From Tubiluchus corallicola (Eukaryota > Priapulida > Priapulimorpha > Priapulimorphida > Tubiluchidae), in NCBI GenBank assembly GCA_030141605.1, contig JAQGDQ010000542.1, forward strand, positions 62,001-126,000: 64,000 nt of DNA, given 5' to 3'. The translations under genes and the position numbers were made by a program. Shown piece after piece: positions 33,601 to 47,300 of the stretch. The notes under the pieces were generated by a model. That model was not told the DNA's origin and made no database searches. It saw nothing but the letters and a program-made list of their open reading frames with translations. How positions within the stretch are numbered: the first letter of the stretch is position 1; every line of letters starts with the position of its first letter.

Positions 33601-35387
33601 AAAAGACAAAGTTTTTTGAGCCTGACGAGGGCTTCACGCAACTTTCGACTCCAAGTTCTGACACTGACGTAGCAACTGAATATGAGAAGTGTGGCGTTGT
33701 GCCAAAGAACATCTGGGAACGGGCGCTTGACTACATACCCAGTGATCACTATACTTGGGAGACCATTGGTTGGTAAGCATTTACCTTTCTCTCTTGCTAA
33801 CTTAAAGGAAAACCAGCTGATTGTGTAAACGTGAGTTCAGAATAAACTTAATATAACTTAAGCTTTCCACAAAATGAATAAAATTGTATGGCAATGAATG
33901 CAACCTAAGTGTCCAAAATCTTGCAAATGGTACAATGAAGTATTATACAAGCAGTTTCGAAATTACACTTAAATATTTAAACACAATTTGGATGGCCAGT
34001 TAACATAGCGAAAGCTTTTCTAACGCGTGCCGTCTTGTCAGAGTTAGTTAAATTATTGAGGCGACCTTGCAACTTACATTAAAAAAGTACACTATGTAAT
34101 CCCTTTTCAGCGAGAAAAGATACTGATTAGATATTGATTAAAAAAATATTGAATAAGTATTAATTAAGTATCAATTGATACCTGATTTGTTGCTCTTCAT
34201 GTCTCTTACAAGTTCTAGTGGAAGCACGGAGGTGAGTAAGATGGAGATAATCTTCTTGTCTAATTCACACAAAGCTCCAAACACTTGCAGCATCAGTATT
34301 CTTATTGACACACGGCTTTCCTAAAACAACATTCTCAACAATAATTACAGCCTTCTTACAACTTGTCTAAATAGGTGTATTTTTTTACTATCAATTTGAA
34401 CATGCTACAGCACAATGCAAGCCAGAATGCAGAACTCAGCGGGGATCTATTAATGAATCGCTTGTGGCGGTACTGGAGCCCGACTTATTATTAAAGCAAA
34501 ACCGGATGATTGTGTAGACATTAGTTCAAAATAAAATATGCTCTAAAATATTGAAAACTATAATAGTTAATTTTAAATCACAGCTTAGATTAAATAATAA
34601 ATACCTCGGATACTCAAATTTCGTTAAAGTTTCAAAAGTCAGTGAATCTACTAAGATTGGCAGCAGCGACTTTTTGTCACATGCGCGTGGCCGACAAATA
34701 GAAGGCGGTACCGTGATAATAATGATCATGAACTGCTGTGTCAGTTTCACGATGTCATATGATGTAAAGCCCATTTTTCGTGACATCATGTGTTTAAGCA
34801 GTGCTGTAACACCTATGCAAGTGTGCTTGGATGCGCAAGGGAAGATGCCTGCCATTGCACAAATTGTGGTTAGTTTCTGATGTAAGCAATACCTGTGTTG
34901 CCGTTAATTAACTTTCTAAGCTAATTAGTAAAATATAAGGAACATTTGTTAACTTTTATAGGCAAGAAAGTGTACATTTTGGATAGTAAATTAAAATGAA
35001 ATTGAGTCTAAACAATCGTCCAGTCTTCTTTAAGTAATGAGCTACTTTGCCACGTTTTTAAATGGGTGATTTTAAATTTTTGTAATTCCATTTTGATATC
35101 ACTGTTACTTTTTTTGTGACAATTTTTTTAGTATTCGACTCATACTTTTCAACAATTGTATTTAATTATTTATTTACAGTAGGCCAGGTCCAACCGAGAA
35201 GAAATATATGACAGAAGCTGGGCCAAAAATAGTTGATGAATTGTACAGGAGGCAGATTCGCGATGAAGCCATCTTGTGTCGAAATGTGGAAATTCCGGCA
35301 ATAAGGGAAATCTCAGAGAGACAACTCGTTGCCGACTTGGTGAACTTAATGTGTGGCATTGAATCGGAAACATTTAGACTTGATACG
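27696..35387 (+). CDS. TUBGCP6: TUBGCP6 exons 1-7: N-terminal GCP6-specific region
   Basis: Residues 1 to about 409. The start is MACESSILQQLRDLAAICVK; later blocks are VYGDSNYRCVDDLQYMQYPR (family Y-x-CDDL motif), VGLDLKRREPPNF, DEGFTQLSTPSSDTD and WERALDYIPSDHYTWETIGC, which leads to PGPTEKKYMTEAGP. The last two match the family's DEGFQS...WE.A...W..VGCPPG...YLTEAG signature and identify this as GCP6, not GCP2-5. Exon 3 (30297-30436) lies just after a 25 bp minisatellite, and intron 6 carries the captured NCKIPSD exon. Confidence 0.93.
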
Positions 35388-38300
35388 GTAAATGTCTGTA
35401 AATAAACGACTATCACATGAAAATTGAGTGAATTTATCGTTTCTCAAAGCTTTTTCAGAAAATTGATTTTTAGTATTCTGCATTGATAAGAAAAAATGAA
35501 AAGGTAGTTAATTAATAACAAGGTCTATTAGTAAATATATAGTAATAGCGCTATTTTGCTCTCCTTTTTCAAGTTACATTTAATGAATATCATAAAATTT
35601 CATTCTCATTTTAGTATTCTATATGTGATGGTTAGTATTCACATAAAATACTAAAATGTGAATGGAATTTTATGCTTTTCGTTTTATGCAACTTGCCAAA
35701 GAGAGTAGTGGTTTCCCGAAATATCTCTATTATTAATAGACCTTGTTGTGATTAATTAACTGCCTTTTTATTTTTATCAGTTTAAAAGGGTTTTCAGAAA
35801 CTATAAATTCGCTTATTTATTCTCATAAATGATCTATGGTTTACTCGCATGTGGTCAGATCTATGGTTTACTCGCATGTGGTCAGATCTATGGTTTACTC
35901 GCAGATTAATAAGCTTTGCAAAAAATATGTATTTACTAGTTTACATAGAATTTATGTTTGCTCGTATATTTTTCTAGGAACAGCAAAAATTTTGCATTGC
36001 TCCTGGCTTGTACATTTCCGGGATTGATCCGGAATGCCTCACAGACATGCTGTCCGACAGCGCAGAATGCGGCACTTTTTTTTACAGGTGAGTTGATTGT
36101 AATTCTTATTGTACTTATTGTCTTATTGATGCTTGAATAGTTTCATAAATAAAAGCATCTCTAAATTAATTCAAAAGACTCCTTTGATTTTTTTTAGAAG
36201 CCGACACTTTATCAACTTATGATTTTCTCAGTAGTCATCCATCCATTTAGAGGCTTGACTCAACACTGTTTAACCTCGGCATCTAAACATGCACAATTTA
36301 CATTCTTCTCGCTTGGTATATTAAGTATTTTATACACAAGCAAATGTTTTTTTAGCTACTTTTTTGTTTAAAACACCTAAACGAAACTTCATGTTTATTA
36401 ACTTTTTTTGGAACCTTGTCGATGATATACTAAGCATAATGTGAATGGAATGCTTATCATTTATACTTTCATAGGTTAATCGATTGGTCCAAGCCACCTG
36501 TAATGAATTCAAGTTACACTCAAGGTTTAGTCTATCAGTCGTTTTTATCTGGACTGCGCAACTACTTACGCCAGTATCAGGCTTGTATTCTTGCTGTACC
36601 GCTGACTAAAACTTTATTGGAAGTTGTCTACCTGTTTCAACCGTTGCGTGCACAAATCAGGTGAGTTTAACTATTTAGACAAAATTGTATTATAATCACA
36701 TTATAAAAGCTTCATCAATAGATCTTCAAGCACTCTGGGATATGATGGCAACATTTTTTATCTTATTTTTTGTTCAAGATAAAAGTAATACAAAAGACAC
36801 ATTGTTTTTTACGGTCTGAGCACGGTTTTTGTAAGTGCATGTGCAGTTCTGCATACTGCAAACTGTGATGCCATACTTATTTCCATGCTTCAACTAATGT
36901 TCTCAGCATTGTAAATAAACATAGTTACAGCATAGGACATGAAACTCACCAGAGGCTGTTTTCTCAGTAATCACTAATCCATTTAGTGGCATGACTCAAC
37001 ATTGCTTAACCTCTGCAGCTAAGACTGCACCAGTTATTCTTCTCGCCTGGTATTTTATACATAAAAACTTTACAAAAGTGTTTTTTACTTAGCACACCAC
37101 AAACAATTATTCAGTGCATCAGTATTTGTTGAAGCAGTAGAATCTCTTCAGCTCAGTGTTACTAGTGTTAGCTGAAGCAGACAAGGAATAGACAGCTATT
37201 ATAGCATAACAAAGTGGCTATTTTTTCTTGATAATAAATTGAATCGTATAGTTGTAGAAAATACCATCTGAGAAATGCCTGAAAACCAATTAATTAATTT
37301 CTGTGGCCTAATTTTTGCTATTTTTAGATATTTTACTATACACAAGCAAATGTTTTTTTAGCTATTTTTTTGTTTAAAACACCACTATTTTTAGATATTT
37401 TACTATACAGCGCCATTGAAAACATTTTGCTTGAACGTGCACTTTGTAAAATATATTTTATTATCGTAAAACTTTTGTTTACTGTTCAACTGAAAGGTTT
37501 AAATATAGTACACATTGATTTTGAAATCAAGTACATCTGCAAACAGTTGAGCCTCAAAGTTTTAATATTCTTGTTTACAGAGACTAAATTCAGATATTGT
37601 ACATTTAGGTACCTATCTCACCTATGTATGATTGAGACATACGCATCTGCCGCATCATCGGCAGCATTTCCTACAGGTATCTCTCTTCTCTCTTACCTGT
37701 ACAACGAAGCGTTGCATCACGCAAGCTCTTCTCTCTACCCCGTGCTCTTGTCACTGCTGCAGATAAGTTGTAAGCCGTATCTGTGCTTCATTCGTGATTG
37801 GGTGTTCCACGGCACGTGCAGGGACGACTACGGTGAATTCATGATGAACGTCAGCGACATTTATGTCAATGCTAAAGGTGAGTTTATATATTTTTTATTC
37901 TTTCCTTTATTGTTCTAACAATGTTCTACACTTGGTTTTGTTACTAATGCTAAGTATGTGCATTTATAACGCACAATAAAATTGGACGTGTTGGATATCG
38001 ACAACTTTAATGAGCGTCTTGAGTAGCATTGAGTGTGAAAAATTATTGCTGGGATTTGGAGCTCAGAGAAAATAGGGATTTTAAATTTACAGATTATATT
38101 TGACCAAATTATTTTGTGTCGTGTGTAGCGAAACAAAAATGTCATCAGTAAGATTGGCTTAACAATTATTGAGCATGCGTGCACGTGTGTGCGTGCATAC
38201 TGTGTGCATGTGTGAGCGTGCATGCATATGTGTGTTTAATCAAAAGAGCAAACTGTAACTTATAATTTGACATAAATATTATTAAATTTCATTGCTTGCT

Positions 38301-41300
38301 TCCTAATGAAATCAGACCTCGAAGTTGCATTTTCTCTCAAAGCATTTTGTTTGGTTTTGCTCGTGAAACTTCTGAAAATCACAGGCTAGACAAGTGTCCT
38401 AGCAACGGCTTACTTGGTTAACGCATTGTTTCTGTGATGTTGGATTTGTGTTAGCAACTGCTTCCTTGGTTACTGCGTTGTTTCTGTGATGTTAGATTTG
38501 TGTTAGCAACTGCTTCCTTGGTTACTGCGTTGTTTCTGTGATGTTAGATTTGTGTTAGCAACTGCTTCCTTGGTTACTGCGTTGTTTCTGTGATGTTAGA
38601 TTTGTGTTAGCAACGGCTTCCTTAGTTACTGCGTTGGTTTTGTGATGCTGGATTTGTGTTAGCAACTGCTTCCTTGTTTACCGCGTTGGTTCTGTGATGC
38701 TGGATTTGTAAACTATGCTGCACAGTGAAATGTGGCAAGTGATGACCAAACTAGAACACTGTTATAACTAAGGAGTAAGCAGTTCCTGGCATCACTTAAT
38801 GAGTAAAACAACAAAATGAAGTTCCAGACTTTCTTTAGAAACGACCCCTTCACACCAGATTTCCTGTTATGCAAACCACTAAGAAAAAGTTAAAAACATC
38901 TGAAAATCTTAGTTAGGGCATTTTTTCTATTTGTATATGCCTTTAAAACCTTTTAAAGTGGGTTTTGTTGTTTTGTCACTAAAAGCATTCAGTGTTTGGT
39001 TTTCTTGTCAGTAAAAATGTTCTGCTATATGACAGAATTTCTGTTTGTCCACGTAATATCTCAAAAAGCTGTCAAATAGTTTCGTTGCAGTGAAGTACAA
39101 TTGCCCACCTGTTTATCTTAACATCATTTGCAGAGTGTAATTAAAATTTACCTTATATGGGAGGTGACACTGTTGCCATAATTATGGGCTGCAGAAAAGT
39201 GCAAAGCTGCAGATGAAGTTTGTTTACAGCATTTAGCGGATGAAATTTGTGGAATTTGTATTCCAGATGAAAGATTCTGGAAGAAAGCTTTCACCATGGC
39301 AACCAAACCAGATGCAAGTGTCCCGTCATTTTTACGAGATTTGGCGGAAGAGATGTACGTTTGCGGGAAAACCGTTTATTTGATGAGGCTTAATTGTCCG
39401 GAGGTAAATTTTTACAGATTAGTTAAGTCTGGAAATTTTGTCTTATTTCACTTTCAAAACAAGGTCTTAGGTGGCGTAAAACATGGCAGCCATTTTTGTT
39501 TCGCACTTTTACTTTTGTATCTATTTGCTTGATGTCTGTCTGAGAGTTTAACTTAGCTTCAAAACACTAAGATTTTTTCTACTAAAATTTCACCACTTCG
39601 CTGCCTGTATGACGAGGCTGTACCATCATGCTTAGTCCACTGACGCCCGCCAGTAGTAATGATACCTGCACATGCCAGACACACTTCGTGAATCAGGCTA
39701 TTGATAATAAACTGCAGTGCTGCCCTCTCTTAGCCAAAAAGTTAATATATGTGCTACAAAATGCTTGTAGCCAAAAACGTGGGTAAAACTTGCAGAAAAG
39801 ATTGCTGTTATTGTTGAATGTACAATGCGCTGCAGTCTAAGCAAATCATAAAGCTGAAATCGATGCGTTTCAAAGGCAAAATTACAGAAACATTTTGGGT
39901 ATTAGATGGCCAAAGAAAATTTCAAACAAAGATCTATATGAAAAAATAAAAGAAGAACCTTGGACAAGAAAAATAAAAACATGTCGTTTAACATGGATTG
40001 GGCATATGCTTAGACTACCTGATGATATTCCAGTGAAGATAGCTCTTCAACAACCCATAGAAGCAGCTAAAAAACCAGCAGGAGGACAAATGTTAACATA
40101 TTTAGATTTTGCACAGAAAGATTTAAACACTTCGGCATTGATTCTTAGAAATAAGTGCACATGGGGCACTGCAGCGAATAGGGAATCCTGGCGTAGGGAG
40201 GTGAGCAGAATCATGTCCTTGGAAGTGTGATTCATTGGATGATGATAATGAGTCTGTTGCTTTATGACTTTTGTTTTCTATCCTATAATTTTGAAACATA
40301 TCACACAAAACAAAACTACTTTTGAAATAATTCGATGAAACTGGTGGACATGAAAATGGTGGTACTCATTATGGAGGTGGCGGACAGCAACTGTGACGGC
40401 AGTAGTGGAAATTATGGTGATGTCAACAATTACGGTGGTGGCAATGACAGTTTTGACAATAAAACTGATGGAGATGAAGCAAAAGTTGCAGTAATCAGTG
40501 GTCTATAGTAGTATCTCGGGCAGTAGCAACTTTTCCTTTTTTTTACATATTCCCTTACACAATTTAAATTACACACCAGTGGAGAGGATAATATAAATTC
40601 CAAAACTTTATCGTAAAATATTGATTATAAGATCGCTGTGAACTTTGAATAAACCTTAACTAGCCACGTTGTTTTTCAGCATTACATTTGCAATCTGGGA
40701 AATCTTCCTCCAGCATTAACTATAACATTCTCATCTGCTGAATTATCAACCACCGTAGCAAAGTGTGAATTATACTCTAGTCGTGTTACTTCTCTGGCTG
40801 AAGAAAGGTTCGCTTTTGTATTTCTGATATTATTATTTCTTATACAATGTTCCCTCGCTTACCGCGGGTGTTCCGTTCCAGCCCACCTGCGATAAGTGAA
40901 TTTCTGCGAAGTAGGGACGCTATACTTATTTTAGTAGTTATACTTTATTTTGAGTCTTTATAAACCCTCCCCACACTCTTATACATAACCCTTTCCCAGT
41001 CTTATACAACACATCGTGTGTCTCACGTCAGCAAGTAGCATCTTAAGCGGGCGCAAGTACTGCATTTCATTTTTGGTGTGTATTCATCCGCCAAATAAAT
41101 ACACTATTTACTGTAAATGGTAATTTTTTATTATTTATAATATTCTTTTAATGTTAGAATTAATACTTTTAATATATTTCTATACATTTCGTGATTTTTT
41201 ATGCAAAATTCATCAAATCTATACATTACTGTACAATACGTACTACGCATGTGCAAAAATACTTTAGACAGAGTACCGCAACAACCCGTGAAACAGAGAA

Positions 41301-44300
41301 TATACCGCGACAAACGAACCCTGAAGTAGCGAGGGAACACTGTACTATTTCTTGTATTAGCTAAGCAATTGCTAAAGCCACAATGAGTTGTTACGTTTGT
41401 CAACATGGTAGGGCTAAGCAGTCTTTATCAGAAAGTGAATTCCAATCGAATTTTTAGCTTTCAAATTCGAATTGATTTTGAACTCAGTTTTAAAGGTTTT
41501 CATACAAATTTTTTGAATCAGTAGCGGAAAGCGGTATCACAAAGATCGTGCATATTGCTTGATTTTGTTCTGCAGCAAAAACACTAATAATTTGTTTAAA
41601 AATTGTGCATAGAAATCACAGCTAAATTGTGCTGACTGCACGTTTTAATGATAAATAGCGGTAGCTGATGTGGCGAATGATTCGAATCCATACTCTTAGG
41701 TTCTAATCGAGTTTAAAGTAAAAAAACTGGTTTGAATTCGATTCAAACCTTCAAACCTGACTACACGAATATTTTAAACTCTTCTCTAAATATTTAACAG
41801 AATTCTGAGAGACGAGGCAAAATTGGCCCAAGTCAAAGAAGATAGGAGGAAAGTATCACACGAAGTCAGGTTGCAATATATGAACGATTATAATAAAATG
41901 CAAGGTACAAAAAATATTTTTTTATTATTAAGTAAGTGAATCCAGTGTGTCTTACTTAACGTAACCTTATGCACATAACTACATGTAGGTGAAACACGTG
42001 GTTATTCTTATTATTATACTACACGTGTAGTTTTCAATTAACATGTTATTCTTATCCGAAAACATTTAGCAAAATAGCAGCAGTAATCTGTGTAAAATGA
42101 AATAATTGAAATAAAAATTATCACCATGAACTGTTATTATTACAATGGAATGGCCCTCAAGGCATTGTCTAATGTGAACAAATGCGTTGTTTGGTTCAGG
42201 TAACGTTATTAGGTTCACTTAACCTTTGCCGTTTTCACAATCATCATCAATCGCTGGAACTATGAAAAGGCTTATTTCAAGGCCACATTTGGTACCAAAT
42301 TCTAATAATGATTGATATTTATAAAAGCTATATTTATTACTATTCCAGTTTTCACGAATTTAGTTTTTGCAGAATCTTTTACTTTCTTCTAACAAAACGT
42401 GAAATACTTTTCTCAAATTAGCTGGCAACTAACAATATCAGTCGGATTATGAGTATGATTGCCAACTATAGGTAGAGCTGTTGGATTGTGTACTACAAGG
42501 AGGAAATCTGAGGCCTGCTCTGTCATTTTTAAGTAAATGCTCAGCTGACAGAGCATGGGAGTATTAATCCCAGATCTCTGGTTCAAATCCCGACTAGTAA
42601 ACAATTTTTTAGTGTCTTTTTCTCCAACTCATTACCCACAAACAGGTAATAATTGTTAAAAATAAACCGCAATACAAACACTCTGGTAATCAAAGTCATA
42701 ATCTAACTAATTAATAAAAATCTCGACCTTACTTTTAATTAGTCTCACATTCTTTTCATATTGAAACTAAAGACATTGTTCATTACACGCATCAGTGGCC
42801 AGTGGTCAGTCAGGTCGGGGCTACAATAAACTAAGTGAAATGGGCTACAATTTTTGAAACTCTTTGCTGATGACAGGAGGTACATGTTAACGTTCTTCTT
42901 AAAATACAGGGTAGCAACTTTCTGGTAAAGAATTCCAAAGAAAAGAAGCTTGAGGAAAAAACTTTATTGAGATAAAGCTGTTTTACATCTAGAATTGTCC
43001 GCAGTAAAATACGATGAGAAGTCTTGAGAGTATCATCCATTAAATCAGCAAAAAAGAGCATTAATACAGCAACAAATTTTTGATTTACTTATTCTTGACT
43101 TTTATTTGTTTTCTTTCTGCAGATCAGCAAGAGCAAAAGCGGAAAGCCGAAGATGCAGCAAAACGGCAACGGCTCGAGGAGATAAGAGAGCAAATGGAAG
43201 AGCAAAAAGAGGTATAGTTTCACAGATCTATGTATGTAAGAACATTTTCTTGACTTTTGGGTACATTTTGTTTTCAGCATTGACCTTTACCGTTTTTTTT
43301 ATGTAAACTGGTCATGCTAAATTGTTTACCTGAACCTGAATGCAAACGTATTCATAATAGCAGTGATAATAGTAATGATGATGATGATGATACTGTTGCA
43401 GAGGTGGCCAGGGTTCTCAAGTCCAGGGTTCAAATCTGGATCAGTCAAACCATGTTGCAGACGAATATTGTAGATGAGAAAATAAACGACAAGTTTGAAA
43501 ATTCAAATAGAAAATTTCTCGTATAAATTAGCCAGAATCTTTTCCTGCGTTTCTCATGCTGATCATGATTACGGAACAGGTGCTTAGGTGGTAAACACAC
43601 CTGTCCATCTGCAGACTGAACCAATGAAGCCATTCCATACCAGCTACAGTACTTATAACTGCTATGCAGTGCTGATGTGCAATGGTTTCGTAATGGATCG
43701 AACCATCACAATGTAGAAGGGGTCGAAAATAAATGGCATTACCCCTGTAACAGTACAATAATAATAATGATCAAGTGCCCTTGTTATTTGTTTGATTCAT
43801 ATTCAAAATAGTTTGCTTTTTAAATTGTTGACTAGTAATGTTCTAGATGAATCATTTTGATTGTGGCATTTATACCTATATAGATGGCGTTGTATTATGT
43901 TTATGTGTGAGTTGCTAAAGTTTCATATTTGGACATTTACCTACTTGGTTAGAGAAAGACAAGAATTAAGCAACGGGAAGCTGATGAAGATGCTGATAGG
44001 GTACGCAAAGCAACGAAACAAGAAGCAGAGAAGGCAGAGGATGAAGCCGATCTTGAACGAAAAGTCAGGTAAATTACTCTGCCGGTCTTGAACCAAAGTC
44101 AGGTAAATTACTCTGCCGGTCTTGAACCAAAGTCAGGTAAATTACTCGGCCGGTCTTGAACCAATGTCAGGTAAATTACTCTGCCGGTCTTGAACCAAAG
44201 TCGGGTAAATTGCTCTGCCGGTCTTGAACCAAAGTCAGGTAAATTACTCTGCCGGTCTTGAACCAAAGTCAGGTAAATTACTCGGCCGGTCTTGAACCAA

Positions 44301-47300
44301 TGTCAGGTAAATTACTCTGCCGGTCTTGAACCAAAGTCGGGTAAATTGCTCTGCCGGTCTTGAACCAAAGTCAGGTAAATTACTCTGCCGGTCTTGAACC
44401 AAAGTCAGGTAAATTACTCGGCCGGTCTTGAACCAATGTCAGGTAAATTACTCTGCCGGTCTTGAACCAAAGTCGGGTAAATTGCTCTGCCGGTCTTGAA
44501 CCAAAGTCAGGTAAATTACTCTGCCGGTCTTGAACCAAAGTCAGGTAAATTACTCTGCCGATCTTGAGCAAATAGTCAGGCAAATTACTCTGCTGATCTT
44601 GAACCAAAGTCAGGTAAGTTACTTTGCCGGTCTTGAACGAAAGTCAAATAAATTACCCTGCCGGTCTTGAACAAAAAGTCAGGTAAATGATCCTGCCGAT
44701 CTTGAGTGAAAAGTCAGGTAAATTACCCTGCTGATCTCAAATCTTCTAGACTATATACTAGAGTCTATGGCTATATACTAACGAAAATATACTACTTCTG
44801 AATATAAATTCTCGGTCGTGGTGGGTGCCGCCTTTCACTTGAAAATTATGACGTAACTGGGAGAGTTCGTGACTTTTCGTAAGTGCGTCGCGGGTTTCCA
44901 TAAGCGATGCAGCTTAAACTATTTCAAACTTCTGTACTTCACCTACTGTTCTGGCGAAAACATGGCAAAATTAGCTATGTAATTTTTTGGTAAAAACTTT
45001 TTATGCTTTGTTGAAGATTGACAGTGTGCTACTTTTCTTCAAGACGAATGATATCATTGGAAGAATTGGACGTCATTTGGACATGCAAAATGAGAATGCC
45101 CATGCATGAAGTGATTGCGACTTTAAAGTGATTTTACTAATGACACGAGGCACTTATTGCAGTTTTATTACTAAATCCTACTAACTTTTTTAGTGAACAT
45201 TTCATAAACAGTAAAACAGGCGTACAAAAATCTGATTCTCTATGAGCAATGAAATACTTACACGAATGCCTCTCAGATCACTAAATTGTATGAAGTATAA
45301 CGCCTTCCTGCATTTGTTGTGGTTGATCATACACTCGGATTTGGTGAAGTCATATAATAATGTAGCTATATTAATTCTTCACAATATGTAACTACTTGTA
45401 AGTGTAATGAGTTGGAAACTCTTAGAAATGCCCGCACTGGGTTGTGAACCAAGGTCTCCTGCATTGAGGACAGTATTGGTAATAGCTTGCATTGTTTTCA
45501 ACTTTTCCATCAACTGAAATGTCAAATTTTGATAAAGCTCAACTTTGTTACCAAGCTTTACTCAGAAGTTTGTTTTTGTTTGCTTGTTTGTTTGTTTGTT
45601 TATTTGTATGTTTGTTTGTTTGCTGATTTTTTGATCAACTGTTTTCTGTTTATTTTTTGTCTATTTTACACTACAGTATTCAGAATTCCTACAAGAAACT
45701 TTGCTGTCTCTTCAGGTCTGAGTTGATAGAATATTACGCTGTCATATCGGAGAAGATGGAAGCCAGAGAGCAGTTGGCGATTTGGAAAACGCAGCGATAT
45801 CGGCTTACTGCCAAGAGAAACCAGTTTCTTCAGGCAGAAGACGACACTTTACAACAAGAAATGGCAAAACTGCGCCGTACAGAAGCCACCTCAAAATCGT
45901 CATCAGACGATTCTGTCAGCGCCGCATTCGGTCGTTCGGCAACGGAATCTAAAGTTGATGTGGTGAAGGACCTGGCAAAGTCTAATACTGATGCATCAGC
46001 AGTTTCAGAAGATACTACAGATACCCATGTAACTGAAAAACTTGTAGATGTCGCTTTGCCATCCACGGTTGCTGGATTATCGTCGGATCAAGCAGTTGGT
46101 AACTTGCTGGATTTTTCCGTGGATCCACAGATTTCCTCGCAGCTTTTACTCCCAGAAGAAAAGTCTAGCAATGTGTCTATGACTTGTGATGATTTACTGA
46201 TAGACTTTTCTGTAGACAAGTTGGAAATAGCCTCGAAAAGTGAACCAAGTGTTGATGAAATTATTTACATTGGCAAAAAAGTTGATTTTGAAAATGCTAC
46301 AGAATTTAATGGCAAAGTTGCTCAACCAGAACCGGTTGAGGAAAAACTTAGTGATCTGACATTCGGAGAAGTGAATCCCGAGGAAGAGCAGCAGAAAGGC
46401 CGTGCAAGTGCTGAGGCACCATCGCTCCGGCAGAAACTGACTAAGTCACCATTAGGTGGTGCTTTTACTAACCTGATGGATTTGTCTATTACGAAGTTGC
46501 CAAAGTGGGAAACGAAAGTTTTGCCAAGTAGTACAGACGTAGTTAGAAAAATTGAGAAAAAATCCACTGATAGCATAAGCAGAACAGAAATTGATATACT
46601 CGATGAGCCAATCATAATGTTGCCTGATGACGCTACTGAAAAGTCGGAATCGGGAACGAATCTTATTGCAAAGAGTGCCGGCAGTGAAATAAGCGTCATC
46701 AGTCAACCTGATAGTGCAGCACAAACTGTAGCAAGTGAGGTGAATGCTCTTACTTCTAAAGACTCTAATACTGAAATAATAACTGTTTTTGATGATGCCT
46801 TAGAAACGCCAGTACTGGAAGAACAGAGTATTGTTTCTAAAGCTTCTGCTAGCGTATCTGATGATAGATCAGAGAAGCGTCAAAGCTTGCCAAGTGATGC
46901 TGCTGCAGCATTTGATAATGGTGCCAAAACTCTAGAAGCCGAGAAAACGATGATTGTTGCCAAGGAACACACTGCAGGGATGCCCATATCAGTATCTGAT
47001 CTTCTTCGAAATTCTCTCTCACCAACATGTGTCAGAGTTGTTGAAAGTGTAGATCCAATAGAAAAACAGAACAGTGGCGTGTCCGTGTCTGCAAAAAAGG
47101 CCCATGTGTCTGATATGTCCGAAGGATCGATGGTATTCATTCCTCGGAAAAAGAAAACATTTTCCCAGATATCAGATACGACTTGGGAGCCAGGAAGTGC
47201 CCTGAAACAGAGGTCTGGATTGCTGAAAGTTACGTCTTTGGCACCACACGTGGAACAGCCTAAACTTCTTGGAAGCGGCCGTTGTTTAAGCGAACAAGAA

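Larger units (their letters stand above)
33802..35033. mobile_element. Composite TTAA-flanked element carrying a captured NCKIPSD exon (Pack-MITE-like)
   Basis: The left edge TTAAAGGAAAACCAGCTGAT (33802) and right edge ATCGTCCAGTCTTCTTTAA (to 35033) are inverted repeats of the AGGAAAACC MITE family, with TTAA at each side. From 33852 onwards the content is a close copy of 15001-16191: NCKIPSD intron 5, exon 5, part of intron 4 and the whole MITE 15635-16191. The left 50 bp is a MITE end absent from the corresponding place at 15001. It lies in TUBGCP6 intron 6. Confidence 0.8.

Noticed and set aside
37370-37608. N-terminal part of the 182-codon open frame ahead of TUBGCP6 exon 10
   Set aside because: It is A/T-rich hydrophobic intron translation. 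The family similarity begins exactly after the TTTAG acceptor at 37608.
42520-42604. A functional tRNA gene
   Set aside because: A- and B-box-like sequences are present, but the acceptor stem does not pair and a shared non-tRNA tail follows, so it is a SINE.
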